A stretch of 64,000 nt of DNA from positions 186,001 through 250,000 of the forward strand of contig JAGZOP010000001.1 of NCBI GenBank assembly GCA_018383195.1, given 5' to 3'. This document shows positions 1-9,634 of the stretch, piece by piece (the first letter of the stretch is position 1; every line of letters begins with the position of its first letter). A program made the position numbers and the translations under genes. The notes below the pieces were generated by a model. The model worked only from the letters and a program-made list of their open reading frames with translations, had not been told where the DNA came from and searched no databases. Source of the stretch: Clostridiaceae bacterium. GTDB lineage: Bacteria > Bacillota > Clostridia > Oscillospirales > Butyricicoccaceae.

Positions 1-318
1 CGCGCAGTCCTCTACATCCTCAAACTCCTCAAGCGACGCGCCGCTCTCCTCGAGCAGTTCGCCGACCTCTTTGGTCATGCCAAGGCACAAAAGATTGTTA
101 TAGATCATGCGACCCATCAGGAATTCCGCCGAAAAATAATAAGCATGGCGTACATTTTGATGCTTCGCCGCGCTCTCCTGCCAGCGGTCCGCAATCTCAG
201 CCATCACCGCTTTGGAAACTGCCATATGGAGCTGCTCCGGCTTTGCCTGATCCGGCGTGGTGTGGTAGTCACTCTTAAGCTGGAACTTGATGTCCTCCAT
301 GATTTCTTGTTTGTTCAC
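1..318 (-). CDS. glgP: Glycogen/starch phosphorylase, N-terminal part (runs off the window)
   Basis: The complement of positions 318 to 1 is an open frame of 106 codons that continues past the window edge. It contains SAEFLMGRMIYNNLLCLGM and ends in EEFEDVEDCA. Both match the start of the phosphorylase family, where YYLSMEFLMGR is followed by a GNGGLGRLAACF block. The enzyme removes glucose-1-phosphate from alpha-1,4-glucans in the cytoplasm using PLP; the PLP-binding part lies outside the window. I chose GTG at 318 because AGAGAGGAAG lies just upstream; ATG at 300 is an alternative. A promoter-like pair sits at 456-484. The family call is firm, the exact start is not. Confidence 0.85.
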   Translation of the reverse strand, partial: MNKQEIMEDIKFQLKSDYHTTPDQAKPEQLHMAVSKAVMAEIADRWQESAAKHQNVRHAYYFSAEFLMGRMIYNNLLCLGMTKEVGELLEESGASLEEFEDVEDCA

Positions 319-455
319 GATACGTCTTCCTCTCTATCCTTGATCGATCCCCGTCGCCGGGGAGCAGGGTTCTCTGATTTTCTCCGCCGGGCGGAACGTT
401 GTTTGAAAAAAGCAGCAAATCCAATTTGTCGCTTTCCATCCAAGTGTCTGTACAT

Positions 456-484
456 AGAATAGCATATTGCATGCAATTTTGCAA
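456..484 (-). promoter_or_regulatory. Candidate sigma-A promoter for glgP
   Basis: On the minus strand TTGCAA (479-484) is followed after 17 bases by TATTCT (456-461), about 140 bases upstream of the glgP start. The match is partial (4/6 and 5/6). Confidence 0.4.
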
Positions 485-780
485 GTCTTTCCGAAATTTT
501 TTCGACACATTGTACAAATCTAAGTTTTGCAATGTACAAAATCACCGAATCGAATCCACCAAAAACGCATATCCTGTACAATTCCCTATCTTTTTTGTAT
601 CCACCAAACGCTGTAATAAACCCACTTTTCACCCTCCATTTTACGCCATTTTTCCGCAGGAATTTAAAATGATATTCAGCCCGCCCGAAAGCCTCCTGCC
701 CACTATCCTACGCCGCATCCCACGCTGATATACGCTTTCTCTGCGTCCTGCATGAATTTTGAAAATTTCAAAAAAAGCGC
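485..780. other. Non-coding gap upstream of glgP
   Basis: I see no supported gene here. Short open frames lack ribosome binding sites and family resemblance. The stretch lies between the glgP promoter and the terminator of the next gene. Confidence 0.5.
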
Positions 781-820
781 AAAAAATCCCGGTATGACCG
801 AAGCCACATCGGGATTTTTT
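781..820 (-). terminator. Rho-independent terminator of the URO-D-like gene
   Basis: AAAAAATCCCG and CGGGATTTTTT form inverted arms around an 18-base loop just after the minus-strand gene ending at 829. The U tract is present on both strands. Confidence 0.75.
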
Positions 821-828
821 CTATCAAC

Positions 829-2139
829 TTAACCGAATACCTTTGCAGCACATTCGCGGCACAGGTCGGTCCATCTGCGGAAGTCCTGCGGGTCCTGAAT
901 CGTGTGAGTATCTTTGAGGATGATCTCGAACGCAGTCCCCTTGCCCGCCTGCATCAGGCGCATGGTGTCCTTTCGCATCAGGTCCTCATCCCAGCCGCCA
1001 GTGATATAGGACGGATTGGGCTTGCAGGAGAAGATTGCCTTCATGCCGATCTGATCGCGCATGGATTCAACATCTGCCCACGGAGAAACCGAAATACGGC
1101 GAATATTGTCGATCTTCAGAATATCCGGTACCTTCTTCTCGAGGTTGTCGCAGCAGCCGTATGCGGACAGTCCAAACTTCTCGAGCAGGCGCTTTTCATA
1201 GTCAATCGCAAATTCCTTGGTCATTTCCGGAGAAACCGAAATGAACTCCTGCGATTCTGCATATGCCCACAGATTCTTAAAGGTCAGCTTTTCGCCGGGT
1301 GCGGGCGCCTTGATGTCGTTCGTATAACCGAAACCGCCGGTGCCATTGTACTGGCAGCCATTATTCATGGACAGCAGACCCATGTCAAGCTGCTGCTGGT
1401 ACAGGTCCAGATATCCCTTTTCCAAAACAGCGAGAATCTTGTGCATCTGCTCCGGATAGTCATACAGATCATACAGTGCGTTTTCATAACCGCGAATCTT
1501 GGTATAAGTCTCCATCCAGGAGAATGCAATATAGGTATTGCCGGTCCACTGCACATCCAGAATGTCGCCGAGCAGCTCCTGATGGATATCGAACATGCGC
1601 TTCGAAGCCTCTTCATCATAGATGACCTTGGGCGCAATCAGGCGGCTTGCGATATCCTCATCTTCCATATCATCATCGCTGATAAGCGGCTCAAACTCCG
1701 CAGCGGTTTCGTCGAAATTGTAACCCGGACGCCAGAACGGGTTGATAGTCGAAATGGTCGGCACATGGACCGATTCGTTGGTGAATGCATTGTGTGCCTT
1801 CTGGCCCTCTACGCTCCAACCGGTATCGGAAATAATCTTACGGCAGTCCCAGCGCATCTCAGCCGGAACATCGTCGTTAATCACCTCTGCACGGAAAATG
1901 CGGGCGCGCAGCGTCCATTCAATCTCACGCAGGAGCGGGTCTTCGCAGATCAGCGTATCCGCGGGTACATTGTGGCGCCATGCGCCCTCGGGCGAACAAT
2001 CGATGACCGGCTGATCGGTCTTGAGGTCGTTGTGCGCATACCAGAGCTTGCGGCGCTCCTCCATAATCGGCTGATTTGCGAGATCTGCCAGCTTCTTTGC
2101 CAAATCGCGGATGACCTGCCGTTCATTCTCTTTCATCAT
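829..2139 (-). CDS. Uroporphyrinogen decarboxylase (URO-D/MtaA) superfamily protein
   Basis: This 436-residue protein resembles the URO-D superfamily, which in clostridia includes corrinoid-dependent methyltransferases as well as true decarboxylases. Features include the motif VSPWADVESMRDQIG and a C-terminal helix with CREC. It is unlikely to be a housekeeping HemE, because no heme genes are nearby and it is longer than the roughly 350 residues usual for HemE. It may transfer methyl groups, but substrate and partner are unknown and no corrinoid protein is adjacent. I chose ATG at 2139 because AGGAGG lies 8 bases upstream; the upstream ATG at 2187 has no good site. The divergent AraC regulator at 2534 may control it. 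Confidence 0.7.
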   Translation of the reverse strand: MMKENERQVIRDLAKKLADLANQPIMEERRKLWYAHNDLKTDQPVIDCSPEGAWRHNVPADTLICEDPLLREIEWTLRARIFRAEVINDDVPAEMRWDCRKIISDTGWSVEGQKAHNAFTNESVHVPTISTINPFWRPGYNFDETAAEFEPLISDDDMEDEDIASRLIAPKVIYDEEASKRMFDIHQELLGDILDVQWTGNTYIAFSWMETYTKIRGYENALYDLYDYPEQMHKILAVLEKGYLDLYQQQLDMGLLSMNNGCQYNGTGGFGYTNDIKAPAPGEKLTFKNLWAYAESQEFISVSPEMTKEFAIDYEKRLLEKFGLSAYGCCDNLEKKVPDILKIDNIRRISVSPWADVESMRDQIGMKAIFSCKPNPSYITGGWDEDLMRKDTMRLMQAGKGTAFEIILKDTHTIQDPQDFRRWTDLCRECAAKVFG

Positions 2140-2187
2140 TTGAAATTCCTCCTGTTTCCCGTCCGTTGCGGTACGTTCTTTCTCCAT

Positions 2188-2453
2188 CGGATCTTAACTT
2201 TCATCGGGAAGCGGCGCTGTCTCCTTGCCGCTTGCTGTTCTGTTTGTGTCTATACTGTAACACCGTTCTCTGGTTGGGCGCTAGAAGAAAAACACTCAAA
2301 ACTAGCACAAAACGAACCTATGCATCCCTTTTCAAGAAAAGCGCACAAAATTCCTACAACATTTCTGTGCATCCTGTATAAGTCCATCATTTCCAAGCCA
2401 TTGAAATCGAAAAAAAGCATAAAACATGCCATAACAAATTTTATTTCCCCTTC
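2188..2453. other. Divergent intergenic region
   Basis: AT-rich spacer between the URO-D-like gene and the AraC regulator. I find no gene in it. It should hold the promoter of the URO-D-like gene, but I could not identify a convincing -35/-10 pair on the minus strand. Confidence 0.4.
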
Positions 2454-2482
2454 TTGTCAGCCGCAATGTGATTTGCTATGAT
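2454..2482 (+). promoter_or_regulatory. Candidate promoter of the AraC-kinase-binding protein-regulator operon
   Basis: TTGTCA (2454-2459), a 17-base spacer and TATGAT (2477-2482) precede the AraC gene by about 50 bases. Matches are 5/6 to each sigma-A hexamer. Confidence 0.55.
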
Positions 2483-2533
2483 AGAAATATACAAATTCGC
2501 ACAAAACACATCGTCCCATTGGGAGGGAGCGCC

Positions 2534-3511
2534 ATGCCGTCTGACAAACCGCTTTATCTGGATATGGAAACCGAGAAATTCGACGCATCCGGCATTGCAA
2601 TCGACCTGTACGGTTCGCTCGATGAAGTCCCAAACCGCACCAGCCGGTACACCGAACCCACCCATCAGCACAACTATTATGAGTTGTTTCTGATTCTCAA
2701 GGGCGCCTGTCAGCACATCTACCGCGGCAGCGAAAGCACGATGATTCGCGGCGATATTGTCCTCATTCCGCCGGGCACCCCGCACGCCTACCGGTTTCAG
2801 GACACCATCTCACTCGCCACCCTGCAATTTCATAATGAACTGATGGATTCCGAATGGGAAACCCTGCTGCAAAACATGGACTACCGGACCTTACAAAGCC
2901 GGATGCGCACCGGTTCGCGTGTGGAATCCATCGACATGCTCAAAAACGACGAACCAGAGCCAATTCCGACCACGCACGCCTCTGACCTCAACAGCCAGGG
3001 AATTATCCGCCTGCGGCAAAACGAGTGCAGTCTAGTCGAGGACTATATGCGCCAGATGCTCACCGAGCAGATCGAGCGTCGGTATGGTTATACCCGCATG
3101 AAGCGCACCCTGCTCGAACAAATCATGGTGGTCATCGGGCGTGTGCAGATGCGGCAATTCGACAATGCCGGCAAAACCGCTTCGTGGAAAGAAGAAATGA
3201 TGGAGCAGGTTCTCTCCCGCATTGACGATAATCCGGCAGAACCCTTTGATTTTGAGCAGATTGCAGCCGATTGGCACATCACGCACACCTATTTTCGCCG
3301 GGTATTCAAAAACGCAACCGGACTTGCGCCGGTGGAGTATCTAGGCCGCACGCGCGTACTGCGCGCGCTCGAACTGATTCAAGTGACCGATATTCCAGTC
3401 GCAGAGGCAGCTGCACAGGTCGGTATCTATGACGCAAACTATTTTTCGCGGCTTTTTAAGAAATACCTCGGCTATGCTCCCCGGTATTTTAAGCACATCG
3501 CTGCGCAGTGA
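2534..3511 (+). CDS. AraC-family transcriptional regulator with cupin sensor domain
   Basis: A 325-residue cytoplasmic regulator. Residues about 25-110 form an AraC-type cupin (HQHNYYELFLILKG then GDIVLIPPGTPHAY). The last 100 residues carry two helix-turn-helix units, ending in SRLFKKYLGYAPRYFK. The ligand is unknown but probably a small organic molecule or sugar. Start chosen at ATG 2534 with GGGAGGGAG upstream; earlier in-frame starts lack a site. It is followed after 14 bases by a sensor kinase gene, so it is probably the first gene of an operon of four. It also diverges from the URO-D-like gene and may regulate that too. Confidence 0.85.
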   Translation: MPSDKPLYLDMETEKFDASGIAIDLYGSLDEVPNRTSRYTEPTHQHNYYELFLILKGACQHIYRGSESTMIRGDIVLIPPGTPHAYRFQDTISLATLQFHNELMDSEWETLLQNMDYRTLQSRMRTGSRVESIDMLKNDEPEPIPTTHASDLNSQGIIRLRQNECSLVEDYMRQMLTEQIERRYGYTRMKRTLLEQIMVVIGRVQMRQFDNAGKTASWKEEMMEQVLSRIDDNPAEPFDFEQIAADWHITHTYFRRVFKNATGLAPVEYLGRTRVLRALELIQVTDIPVAEAAAQVGIYDANYFSRLFKKYLGYAPRYFKHIAAQ

Positions 3512-3525
3512 CCGGAGGCTTTTGA

Positions 3526-5277
3526 ATGGAAGAAAAAAACACCCTTTCTTTCCGCGCACGGCTTCTGCTCGGAATTCTGGCGGTTGCCTTTGTGAGCCTT
3601 GCGATTTTTTTCGCCGGAAGTGCGGTCTTTGCCGTACGTATGGCAGAAAAAAACTATGCACGCACCGTGACCGACCCAATGACCTCGCAGGCTGCCCGCT
3701 TTGACGATGCCATGCGGGATGCGTACCGCATGGCGGTGCGCGCTGCGAACGACCCCGTACTGCTGCGGCAGACCGCCGCCTATCTCGCACTGGATACCCC
3801 CGATGCACTCGATGCACTCCAAATTTATGACCGACTGCTTGCTTTACGCAGCATGACGCAGTCAGCAGACGGTTTGGCGCTCTATCTGCCTGCAAAGCAG
3901 CAGATGGTGACCTCCAGCGAATACCGTATGGTCACCGATCTGTCCCCAGATGCCGCGCCCTCTTGGGTATCCGCTCCGCAGCCGAACGACCTCGCGCCCC
4001 ATGTATATTGGGATGATGCCGGCAGCGTTCCCCGCTGCCAATTTGGTTATTTTCAGGATATCACCGATGAAACCGGCGCGGTACTCGCACGCGTATGTGT
4101 TCATGTAGATGAACGCGCACTGTATTACGGCCTGTTCGAACAATCTGCTTCCGGAACGGACACCGCTGTCTATCTGCTTGCGGCAGACGGCACTGTGGTT
4201 TCCTCGGATTCTTCGGATGAGCATGGACACTCTTTCCGCGAACTAACCGGTCTTGCGCTTCCGAAAGACACGCGCACCGCATTCGGCTCAACCGGACGGC
4301 GTCTGTTCGCGCTGGTTCAAAGCAACTTCAGCGGTTTCTCCGTCCTTCAGCTCACCGGACGCGCTTCACTCGCCAGTGAACTCGGCAGCATGGCGCTGCT
4401 GCTTGTACTGCTGCTCACCGGTGTCTGTATGGCAGCCGCATTGTTTGCGCGCACGCTGTCCGATTGGCTTTACCGTCCGCTCGGCGCACTGGTCGATGCG
4501 ATGGCACGTGCCGGACAGGGCGATATGCGCGCACGCGCACCCGGCGGCGATGACGAATTCGGCGCACTCGGTGACCGCTTCAACCAGATGATGGAGGAAA
4601 TTGACGGATTGCTCGATGATTTGGTCGATGCGCGTGTAGAAAAGCGGCAGGCAGAAATTGAAGCGCTGCAGCAGCAAATCAAGCCGCATTTTATGTATAA
4701 CACGCTCAATACCATCAAATTTGCAGCGCTCTTGCAAGGCAATGAGGAAATCGGCAGCCTGCTCGGTTCTTTCATTGAACTGCTCGAAGCCAGCATCAGT
4801 AAAAAAGGCGCGTTTATTCCCCTTGCGGACGAAATCCGTTTGGTTGAAGATTACGCTGCCCTGCAAAAGTATCGCTATATGGATAGTTTCACACTCACCT
4901 GCGCGATTTCCCCTGAAACGGCAGACTGTCAGGTTCCGCGCCTGCTTTTGCAGCCGTTTGTCGAAAATGCAATCCTGCACGGCATCATCCCGCGCCGCAC
5001 AGACAACCAAATTACGGTGGAAGGACATGTAGAGCATGATATGCTGCATCTGCTTGTTGCCGATAACGGCAAGGGCATGAACGAAGAAGAATGCCGCATC
5101 CTGCTTGAAAGCGACCCCGATGACAACCGCCGTTTCACCGGCATCGGCATGCGCAACGTGCGCGAACGCCTGCGGCTGTACTATGGCGATGGCGCATCGT
5201 TCTCTATCCATACAGCGCCCGGTGAGGGCACCTGCATCTCACTGGTTCTGCCGATGAAACCCGAGGAAACGCTATGA
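3526..5277 (+). CDS. LytS/YesM-type sensor histidine kinase
   Basis: A 583-residue membrane kinase. A first membrane helix lies at about residues 12-34 and a second at about 285-310, with an extracytoplasmic sensor between them. A HAMP linker follows (RPLGALVDAMARAGQGDMRA), then a His_kinase domain with the phospho-accepting His388 in KPHFMYNTLNTIKF. Nucleotide-binding motifs are QPFVENAILHG, DNGKGM and GIGMRNVRERL. It overlaps the next gene by ATGA. Its partners are probably the extracellular binding protein (5274) and the YesN-type regulator (6224). Ribosome site GGAGG is 8 bases upstream. Confidence 0.9.
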   Translation: MEEKNTLSFRARLLLGILAVAFVSLAIFFAGSAVFAVRMAEKNYARTVTDPMTSQAARFDDAMRDAYRMAVRAANDPVLLRQTAAYLALDTPDALDALQIYDRLLALRSMTQSADGLALYLPAKQQMVTSSEYRMVTDLSPDAAPSWVSAPQPNDLAPHVYWDDAGSVPRCQFGYFQDITDETGAVLARVCVHVDERALYYGLFEQSASGTDTAVYLLAADGTVVSSDSSDEHGHSFRELTGLALPKDTRTAFGSTGRRLFALVQSNFSGFSVLQLTGRASLASELGSMALLLVLLLTGVCMAAALFARTLSDWLYRPLGALVDAMARAGQGDMRARAPGGDDEFGALGDRFNQMMEEIDGLLDDLVDARVEKRQAEIEALQQQIKPHFMYNTLNTIKFAALLQGNEEIGSLLGSFIELLEASISKKGAFIPLADEIRLVEDYAALQKYRYMDSFTLTCAISPETADCQVPRLLLQPFVENAILHGIIPRRTDNQITVEGHVEHDMLHLLVADNGKGMNEEECRILLESDPDDNRRFTGIGMRNVRERLRLYYGDGASFSIHTAPGEGTCISLVLPMKPEETL

Positions 5278-6239
5278 AACACTTTCAAACCCGCGCAGCT
5301 GCCGCTGCGCTCTCACTTACAATGCTGTGTACCGGCTGCGCAGGTACCAGCTACGAAACCGGAAACCCTGATTATACGGTCGGGGTGGTGCTCAAAACTC
5401 AAAGCAGCGAACATTGGCTGCGCATCCGCTCCGGCATGGAATATGCCGCCGCGCAGGAAAACATCGAACTGCTGCTCTCTTGGCCAACCGATGAGCTTGC
5501 CACCGAGGAGCAGCGGGATATGATTGCAGACATGCTGCGCTGCGACATCGACGCGCTCGTGGTCGCGCCCTGCGATTCGTGGGACTGCGACTGGTTCCGC
5601 GCGGAGGCAGAACAAAAAGGGATTCTCGTATTCACTGCGGATACCGCAGCACTCGACTGCGAGCTGCCCTATATTGGCTCGAATCCCGAAAAAATCGGCG
5701 ATACTGCGGCAGACTATATGCAGCAAACGCTGCCTGCGGGCAGCAAGGTCGGCGTTGTCACCGGGTTCCGGCGGCAGCAATCCCTTGCAGCGCGCACCAA
5801 TGCGTTCCGCACCGCCTTGCAGGAAGGAAATCAGCTCCAGCTCATCGGGGTCACTGACGACTGTCTGACTTTCGCCTCCGCGCTTGAAGCTGCGCGTAGC
5901 ATGCTCGCAGAGGGCGCAGATGCACTGTTCTGCACCAGCGCTGTGCTCGGTCTTGGCGCAGCAGCCGCTGCGCGGGAAATCCAGTCCGATGTGTGCATTG
6001 TCGCAGTCGATACGCAGGATGATGCGCTCAAAGCAGTGGAAACCGGTGCGTTTGATGCGCTCATCACCCAGTCCGGTGAGGAAATCGGTCAAAAAACCAT
6101 TGAGACCGTTGCCGCTGCCCTGTGCGGTCAAACCCCTCCCGCGCAAACTTACATTTCGGGCGAACTCCTGACCGGAGACACCATTTCTGAATTTTTAGCC
6201 AGACAGAGAGAGGAAGATACATCTTGGCCGGTATCCTGA
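5274..6239 (+). CDS. Sugar-binding-protein-like lipoprotein, probable sensor partner of the kinase
   Basis: A 321-residue secreted protein of the Peripla_BP_4 (RbsB/XylF-like) type. The N-terminus has a charged start, a hydrophobic stretch and a Cys in LTMLCTGCAG that probably is lipidated, although the lipobox is not ideal. The fold starts with YTVGVVLKTQSSEHW and contains the typical sugar-binding-family pattern DALVVAPCDS. There is no ABC permease or ATPase nearby. The gene is instead sandwiched, with overlaps on both sides, between a LytS-type kinase and a YesN-type regulator. This matches binding-protein/LytS/YesN sensing triads, where the binding protein presents the ligand to the kinase. 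The ligand cannot be read from sequence. Confidence 0.8.
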   Translation: MKHFQTRAAAAALSLTMLCTGCAGTSYETGNPDYTVGVVLKTQSSEHWLRIRSGMEYAAAQENIELLLSWPTDELATEEQRDMIADMLRCDIDALVVAPCDSWDCDWFRAEAEQKGILVFTADTAALDCELPYIGSNPEKIGDTAADYMQQTLPAGSKVGVVTGFRRQQSLAARTNAFRTALQEGNQLQLIGVTDDCLTFASALEAARSMLAEGADALFCTSAVLGLGAAAAAREIQSDVCIVAVDTQDDALKAVETGAFDALITQSGEEIGQKTIETVAAALCGQTPPAQTYISGELLTGDTISEFLARQREEDTSWPVS

Positions 6240-7771
6240 TTGTCGATGACGACGCACTTGTGCGCATGTTTTTGAAGCAAATTGTCCCTTGGGAGGATCG
6301 CGGGTATACCATTGTCGGGGATGCGCGCGACGGAGAAGAGGCGCTTGAAAAAATTGAAGAGCTGCATCCCGATATCCTGCTGACCGACATGAGCATGTCG
6401 GGAATGGACGGCGTAGAGCTGATTCAGCGCGCCAAAGCAGATGGGTTCGACGGCGGGGTGGTGGTTCTGAGCTGCCATGAGGATTTTTCCTATGTCAAAA
6501 CTGCGATGCAGCTTGGCGCGGATGAATATCTGCTGAAAAATCACCTGAACGGCCCAGATCTGCTGCGCGTGATGGATACCGTTCGGGACAAACTGGAAAG
6601 CCGCCGTGCCGAGCGCGGTCAGCTTCGTGCCTATGCCAGAAAAGGGCTGCGCGCCATGCAGCACGAGCTGCTTGAAACGCTGCTCGCACAGGAAAATCTG
6701 CCGTTCGACCGACAGCTTTCCATGACCAGAGATGCCGGACTGCACGGAAACTATTACCGCTGTGCCGTCTTGCTTGCCCGGCTTCCGGGCGCCGCAGCCG
6801 AGCAAACCGCACGTTTTTTGGAGCTGTGCGGACAGTTTGCCGCCAAGCATCACGCCGAAGCGGTACGCTGCCGCAAAGAGGACTGCGCACTGCTTATCGA
6901 CCTCAGTGATCTCCCCGCTGTAAGTGTGCAGCGCGAAACCATCAGCCAGCTTGCTTCGGTCGTAGCAAGCTATGCGTGGCGTTATCTTGGATTACCGGTC
7001 TCCGTGGGCATCAGCAGCATCCACGAGGGAAGCGGCGCTCTCAGCGCCGCACTGCGGCAGGCAAGCGAAGCGGTTATCACTGCTTTCTATAAAGACGGCA
7101 CCTACTGGTACGGTGAGGATTCCGCTTCTCTCACAGACAAACTCCCCCCCGCTGCGCAAATCTTTGAGCAGCAGGTCGGCGAATGGGTCGCGTGCGGCGA
7201 TGCTGCACAAACCGAAGCCGCTTACCGCGCAGCGCTCGAAGCCATCGGGCGCGCACGGGTGCAGCCCGGTTTGGTGCTGTATTGGCTGCGCCGCTGTGAC
7301 CTCAGCGCAGGAACGCAGCGCGAAGAAAAGGATTACGCTGTCCTGCACAGTTTTTCCGATTATCTGCCGCTTGGTGCGGCTTATACGGCACGCGCCCGTC
7401 TTTGCGGACGGGACGGGCTCCCCGATGAAATCTCCCCGGCAATCGCTGCGGCGGTGCGCTTCATCCGTTCTCACTTTTCCGAGCAGCTCACACTCGCACA
7501 AACCGCAGAACAGGCAGGTCTCACGCAGAATTATTTTTCCTCTCTGTTCAAACAGGAAATCGGGATGGGCTTTTCCTCTTATCTCACCGATTGCCGTCTC
7601 AAGTATGTCTGCCGACGCCTGACCCAAAGTTCAGATATCATCAAGCAAATTGCAGCCGACGCCGGATTTCTGGACTACCAACACTTCTGCCGCACTTTCA
7701 AAAAGCATCTCGGCGTCAGTCCCGCCGAATTTCGAAAATCAGAAAATCCGTCAACCGAAATCGTAAAATAA
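6224..7771 (+). CDS. YesN-type response regulator (receiver + AraC DNA-binding domain)
   Basis: A 515-residue regulator. The receiver (residues 1-120) has the acidic pair DDD near the start, the phospho-acceptor in HPDILLTDMSMSGMDG and the conserved Lys in LLKNHL. A long middle region follows, then a C-terminal AraC pair of helix-turn-helix motifs (SSLFKQEIGMGFSSYL and CRTFKKHLGVSPAEF). The start is TTG at 6224, supported by GAGAGAGGAAG just upstream; the gene overlaps the binding-protein gene by 16 bases. The symporter gene 190 bases downstream, with its own promoter-like sequence, is the most obvious candidate target. Confidence 0.88.
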   Translation: MAGILIVDDDALVRMFLKQIVPWEDRGYTIVGDARDGEEALEKIEELHPDILLTDMSMSGMDGVELIQRAKADGFDGGVVVLSCHEDFSYVKTAMQLGADEYLLKNHLNGPDLLRVMDTVRDKLESRRAERGQLRAYARKGLRAMQHELLETLLAQENLPFDRQLSMTRDAGLHGNYYRCAVLLARLPGAAAEQTARFLELCGQFAAKHHAEAVRCRKEDCALLIDLSDLPAVSVQRETISQLASVVASYAWRYLGLPVSVGISSIHEGSGALSAALRQASEAVITAFYKDGTYWYGEDSASLTDKLPPAAQIFEQQVGEWVACGDAAQTEAAYRAALEAIGRARVQPGLVLYWLRRCDLSAGTQREEKDYAVLHSFSDYLPLGAAYTARARLCGRDGLPDEISPAIAAAVRFIRSHFSEQLTLAQTAEQAGLTQNYFSSLFKQEIGMGFSSYLTDCRLKYVCRRLTQSSDIIKQIAADAGFLDYQHFCRTFKKHLGVSPAEFRKSENPSTEIVK

Positions 7772-7891
7772 ATCAACTCCGCACGCACTCCGCGCCGTTT
7801 GTCCGATACAACCGGCTGCGGGGTGCATTTTTTTCGCATATCTTCTGTGCGTAATCTGAGAAAACGTCAATTTTTCGTTAAAATGTCCCGC

Positions 7892-7920
7892 TCGAAAAAC
7901 GACATCAGGTGCGCTATACT
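7892..7920 (+). promoter_or_regulatory. Candidate promoter of the symporter gene
   Basis: TCGAAA (7892-7897), a 17-base spacer and TATACT (7915-7920) lie 41 bases before the symporter start. The weak -35 fits a promoter needing an activator such as the YesN-type regulator upstream. Confidence 0.4.
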
Positions 7921-7961
7921 GACATCAGTTCAAAACAAGAAAAAAGAAAAGGGGTAAAAAC

Positions 7962-9611
7962 ATGCTTTGGACAATCGCAACCTTCATCGGCTTTACGATT
8001 CTCGTTGCGGTCATCTCTTATGTCAAGACCAAGGGCGATGACCAATCGACTGCCGATGGCTACTTCCTCGCAGGACGCGGCCTTCCGGGCTTCGTTATTG
8101 CAGGCTCTCTGCTGCTGACCAACCTGTCGGCAGAACAGCTTGTCGGCACCAACGGTCAGACCTGGGCAGTAGGTATGAGCCCGATGGCGTTCGAGATCGT
8201 TGCAGCACCCTGCTGTATCGCACTTGCGCTGTTTGCTGCGCCGCGCTACTTAAAGAGCGGCATCACCACCATCCCGGAGCTGATCGGTCTGCGCTATGAC
8301 CGCAGCACCAAACTCTGGTTCTCGATTGCGTACATTGTGCTGTATATCGTCGTACAGATTCCGGTTATCCTGTATTCCGGCTCTCTGGTGTTTGAAAACA
8401 TCTTCGGCGTATCGCAGATGCTCGGCGTAACCAAGTTCCAGGCAGTCATCATTCTTTGCATTATCATCAGCATTATCGGTTCGATCTACGCGATCTTTGG
8501 CGGCTTGAAGGCTGTTGCAGTGTCGGATACTGTCAACGGCGTTGGCCTGCTGATCGGCGGCTTTATGATTCCGTTCTTTGCTCTGCACGTACTGGGCGAC
8601 GCAGCCGGCGGCGCAGGCATCATCGACGGCATGAAGTACCTGATTGAAAACCACTCCGACATGCTCAACTCCATTGCACCTGCGGATGCGCTGCCGCCGT
8701 CCGTTCCGTGGCCGACCGTATTCACCGGTTTGCTCTTCCTCGGCTTGCAGTCCTGGTGCACCCACCAGTCGTTTATCCAGCGCGTTCTTGCTGCAAAGAA
8801 CCTCAAGGAAGCGCAGAAGGGTGCTCTGTACTGTGCATTCCTGAAAATTATCGGCTTTATGTATCTGGCTCTGCCGGGTGTTATCGCGTTCGCACTGTTC
8901 CAGATTCAGGGCGATCAGGTTTCCATGATGGACGAAGCATATCCGCAGCTCGTCGCACAGGTTGTTCCGGCTCCGCTCATGGGCTTCTTCGCAGCCGTCA
9001 TGCTGGGCGCAATCCTGTCCTCCTTCAACTCGGTGCTGAACTCGGTAGACACCATGTTCACCATGGACATCTACAAGGAGTTCATTGACAAGAACGCTTC
9101 GGAAGAAAAGCTCGTCAGCGTGGGCAAGAAGATCGGCATCGTATTTGCCATCCTGACCACGATTGTCGGTCCGCTGATTTACTTCTTCCCGGCTGGTCTC
9201 AAGACCTTCCTCGATTCGCTTGTCATGCTCATCGCACTGCCGGTTCTGGGCGCAGTGTTCGGCGGATTCTTCTTCAAGCATCTGCCCAAGTATGCAGCAA
9301 AGGTCGTCATGATTGTACATATTCTTTCCTACGGTTCCTTCCTGCTGTTCCTCGGCGACAAGTTCCACTACCTGTACGCTGTACTGGTTCTGCTGCCGCT
9401 CGAGCTGCTGCTCATGTTCCTCATGAACTCCTACAATAAGAACAAGAATCATGTGGAAGCTTGGGTGCAGGAGGATGTTGGCGCGGTCGATCTGACGCCG
9501 TGGAAATACCGCTGGGTTGCCACTGCACTGATTATTATCTGCGTCATCGCAGTATATGTTGCATTCTCCCCGATCGGTCTCGGTACCTGGGGATACGCAC
9601 AACCTTGGTAA
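7962..9611 (+). CDS. Sodium:solute symporter (SSS/SGLT family)
   Basis: A 549-residue membrane transporter with about 14 predicted helices. It opens with an extracellular N-terminus and helix, followed by the SSS signature DGYFLAGRGLPGFVIAGS and SLLLTNLSAEQLVG, then SSFNSVLNSVDTMFTMDIYK in the middle. The family couples uptake of sugars, amino acids or vitamins to sodium entry. Substrate is not readable, but the AraC/LytS/YesN sugar-sensing cluster upstream suggests a sugar or sugar acid. Ribosome site AAAAGGGG lies upstream. The gene ends at a strong terminator. Confidence 0.88.
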   Translation: MLWTIATFIGFTILVAVISYVKTKGDDQSTADGYFLAGRGLPGFVIAGSLLLTNLSAEQLVGTNGQTWAVGMSPMAFEIVAAPCCIALALFAAPRYLKSGITTIPELIGLRYDRSTKLWFSIAYIVLYIVVQIPVILYSGSLVFENIFGVSQMLGVTKFQAVIILCIIISIIGSIYAIFGGLKAVAVSDTVNGVGLLIGGFMIPFFALHVLGDAAGGAGIIDGMKYLIENHSDMLNSIAPADALPPSVPWPTVFTGLLFLGLQSWCTHQSFIQRVLAAKNLKEAQKGALYCAFLKIIGFMYLALPGVIAFALFQIQGDQVSMMDEAYPQLVAQVVPAPLMGFFAAVMLGAILSSFNSVLNSVDTMFTMDIYKEFIDKNASEEKLVSVGKKIGIVFAILTTIVGPLIYFFPAGLKTFLDSLVMLIALPVLGAVFGGFFFKHLPKYAAKVVMIVHILSYGSFLLFLGDKFHYLYAVLVLLPLELLLMFLMNSYNKNKNHVEAWVQEDVGAVDLTPWKYRWVATALIIICVIAVYVAFSPIGLGTWGYAQPW

Positions 9612-9634
9612 ACACTACAATTCTTCTCCCTATG

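Noticed and set aside
904..2481. 525-codon plus-strand ORF across the URO-D-like gene
   Set aside because: Shadow of the real minus-strand gene; no family resemblance, no ribosome site.
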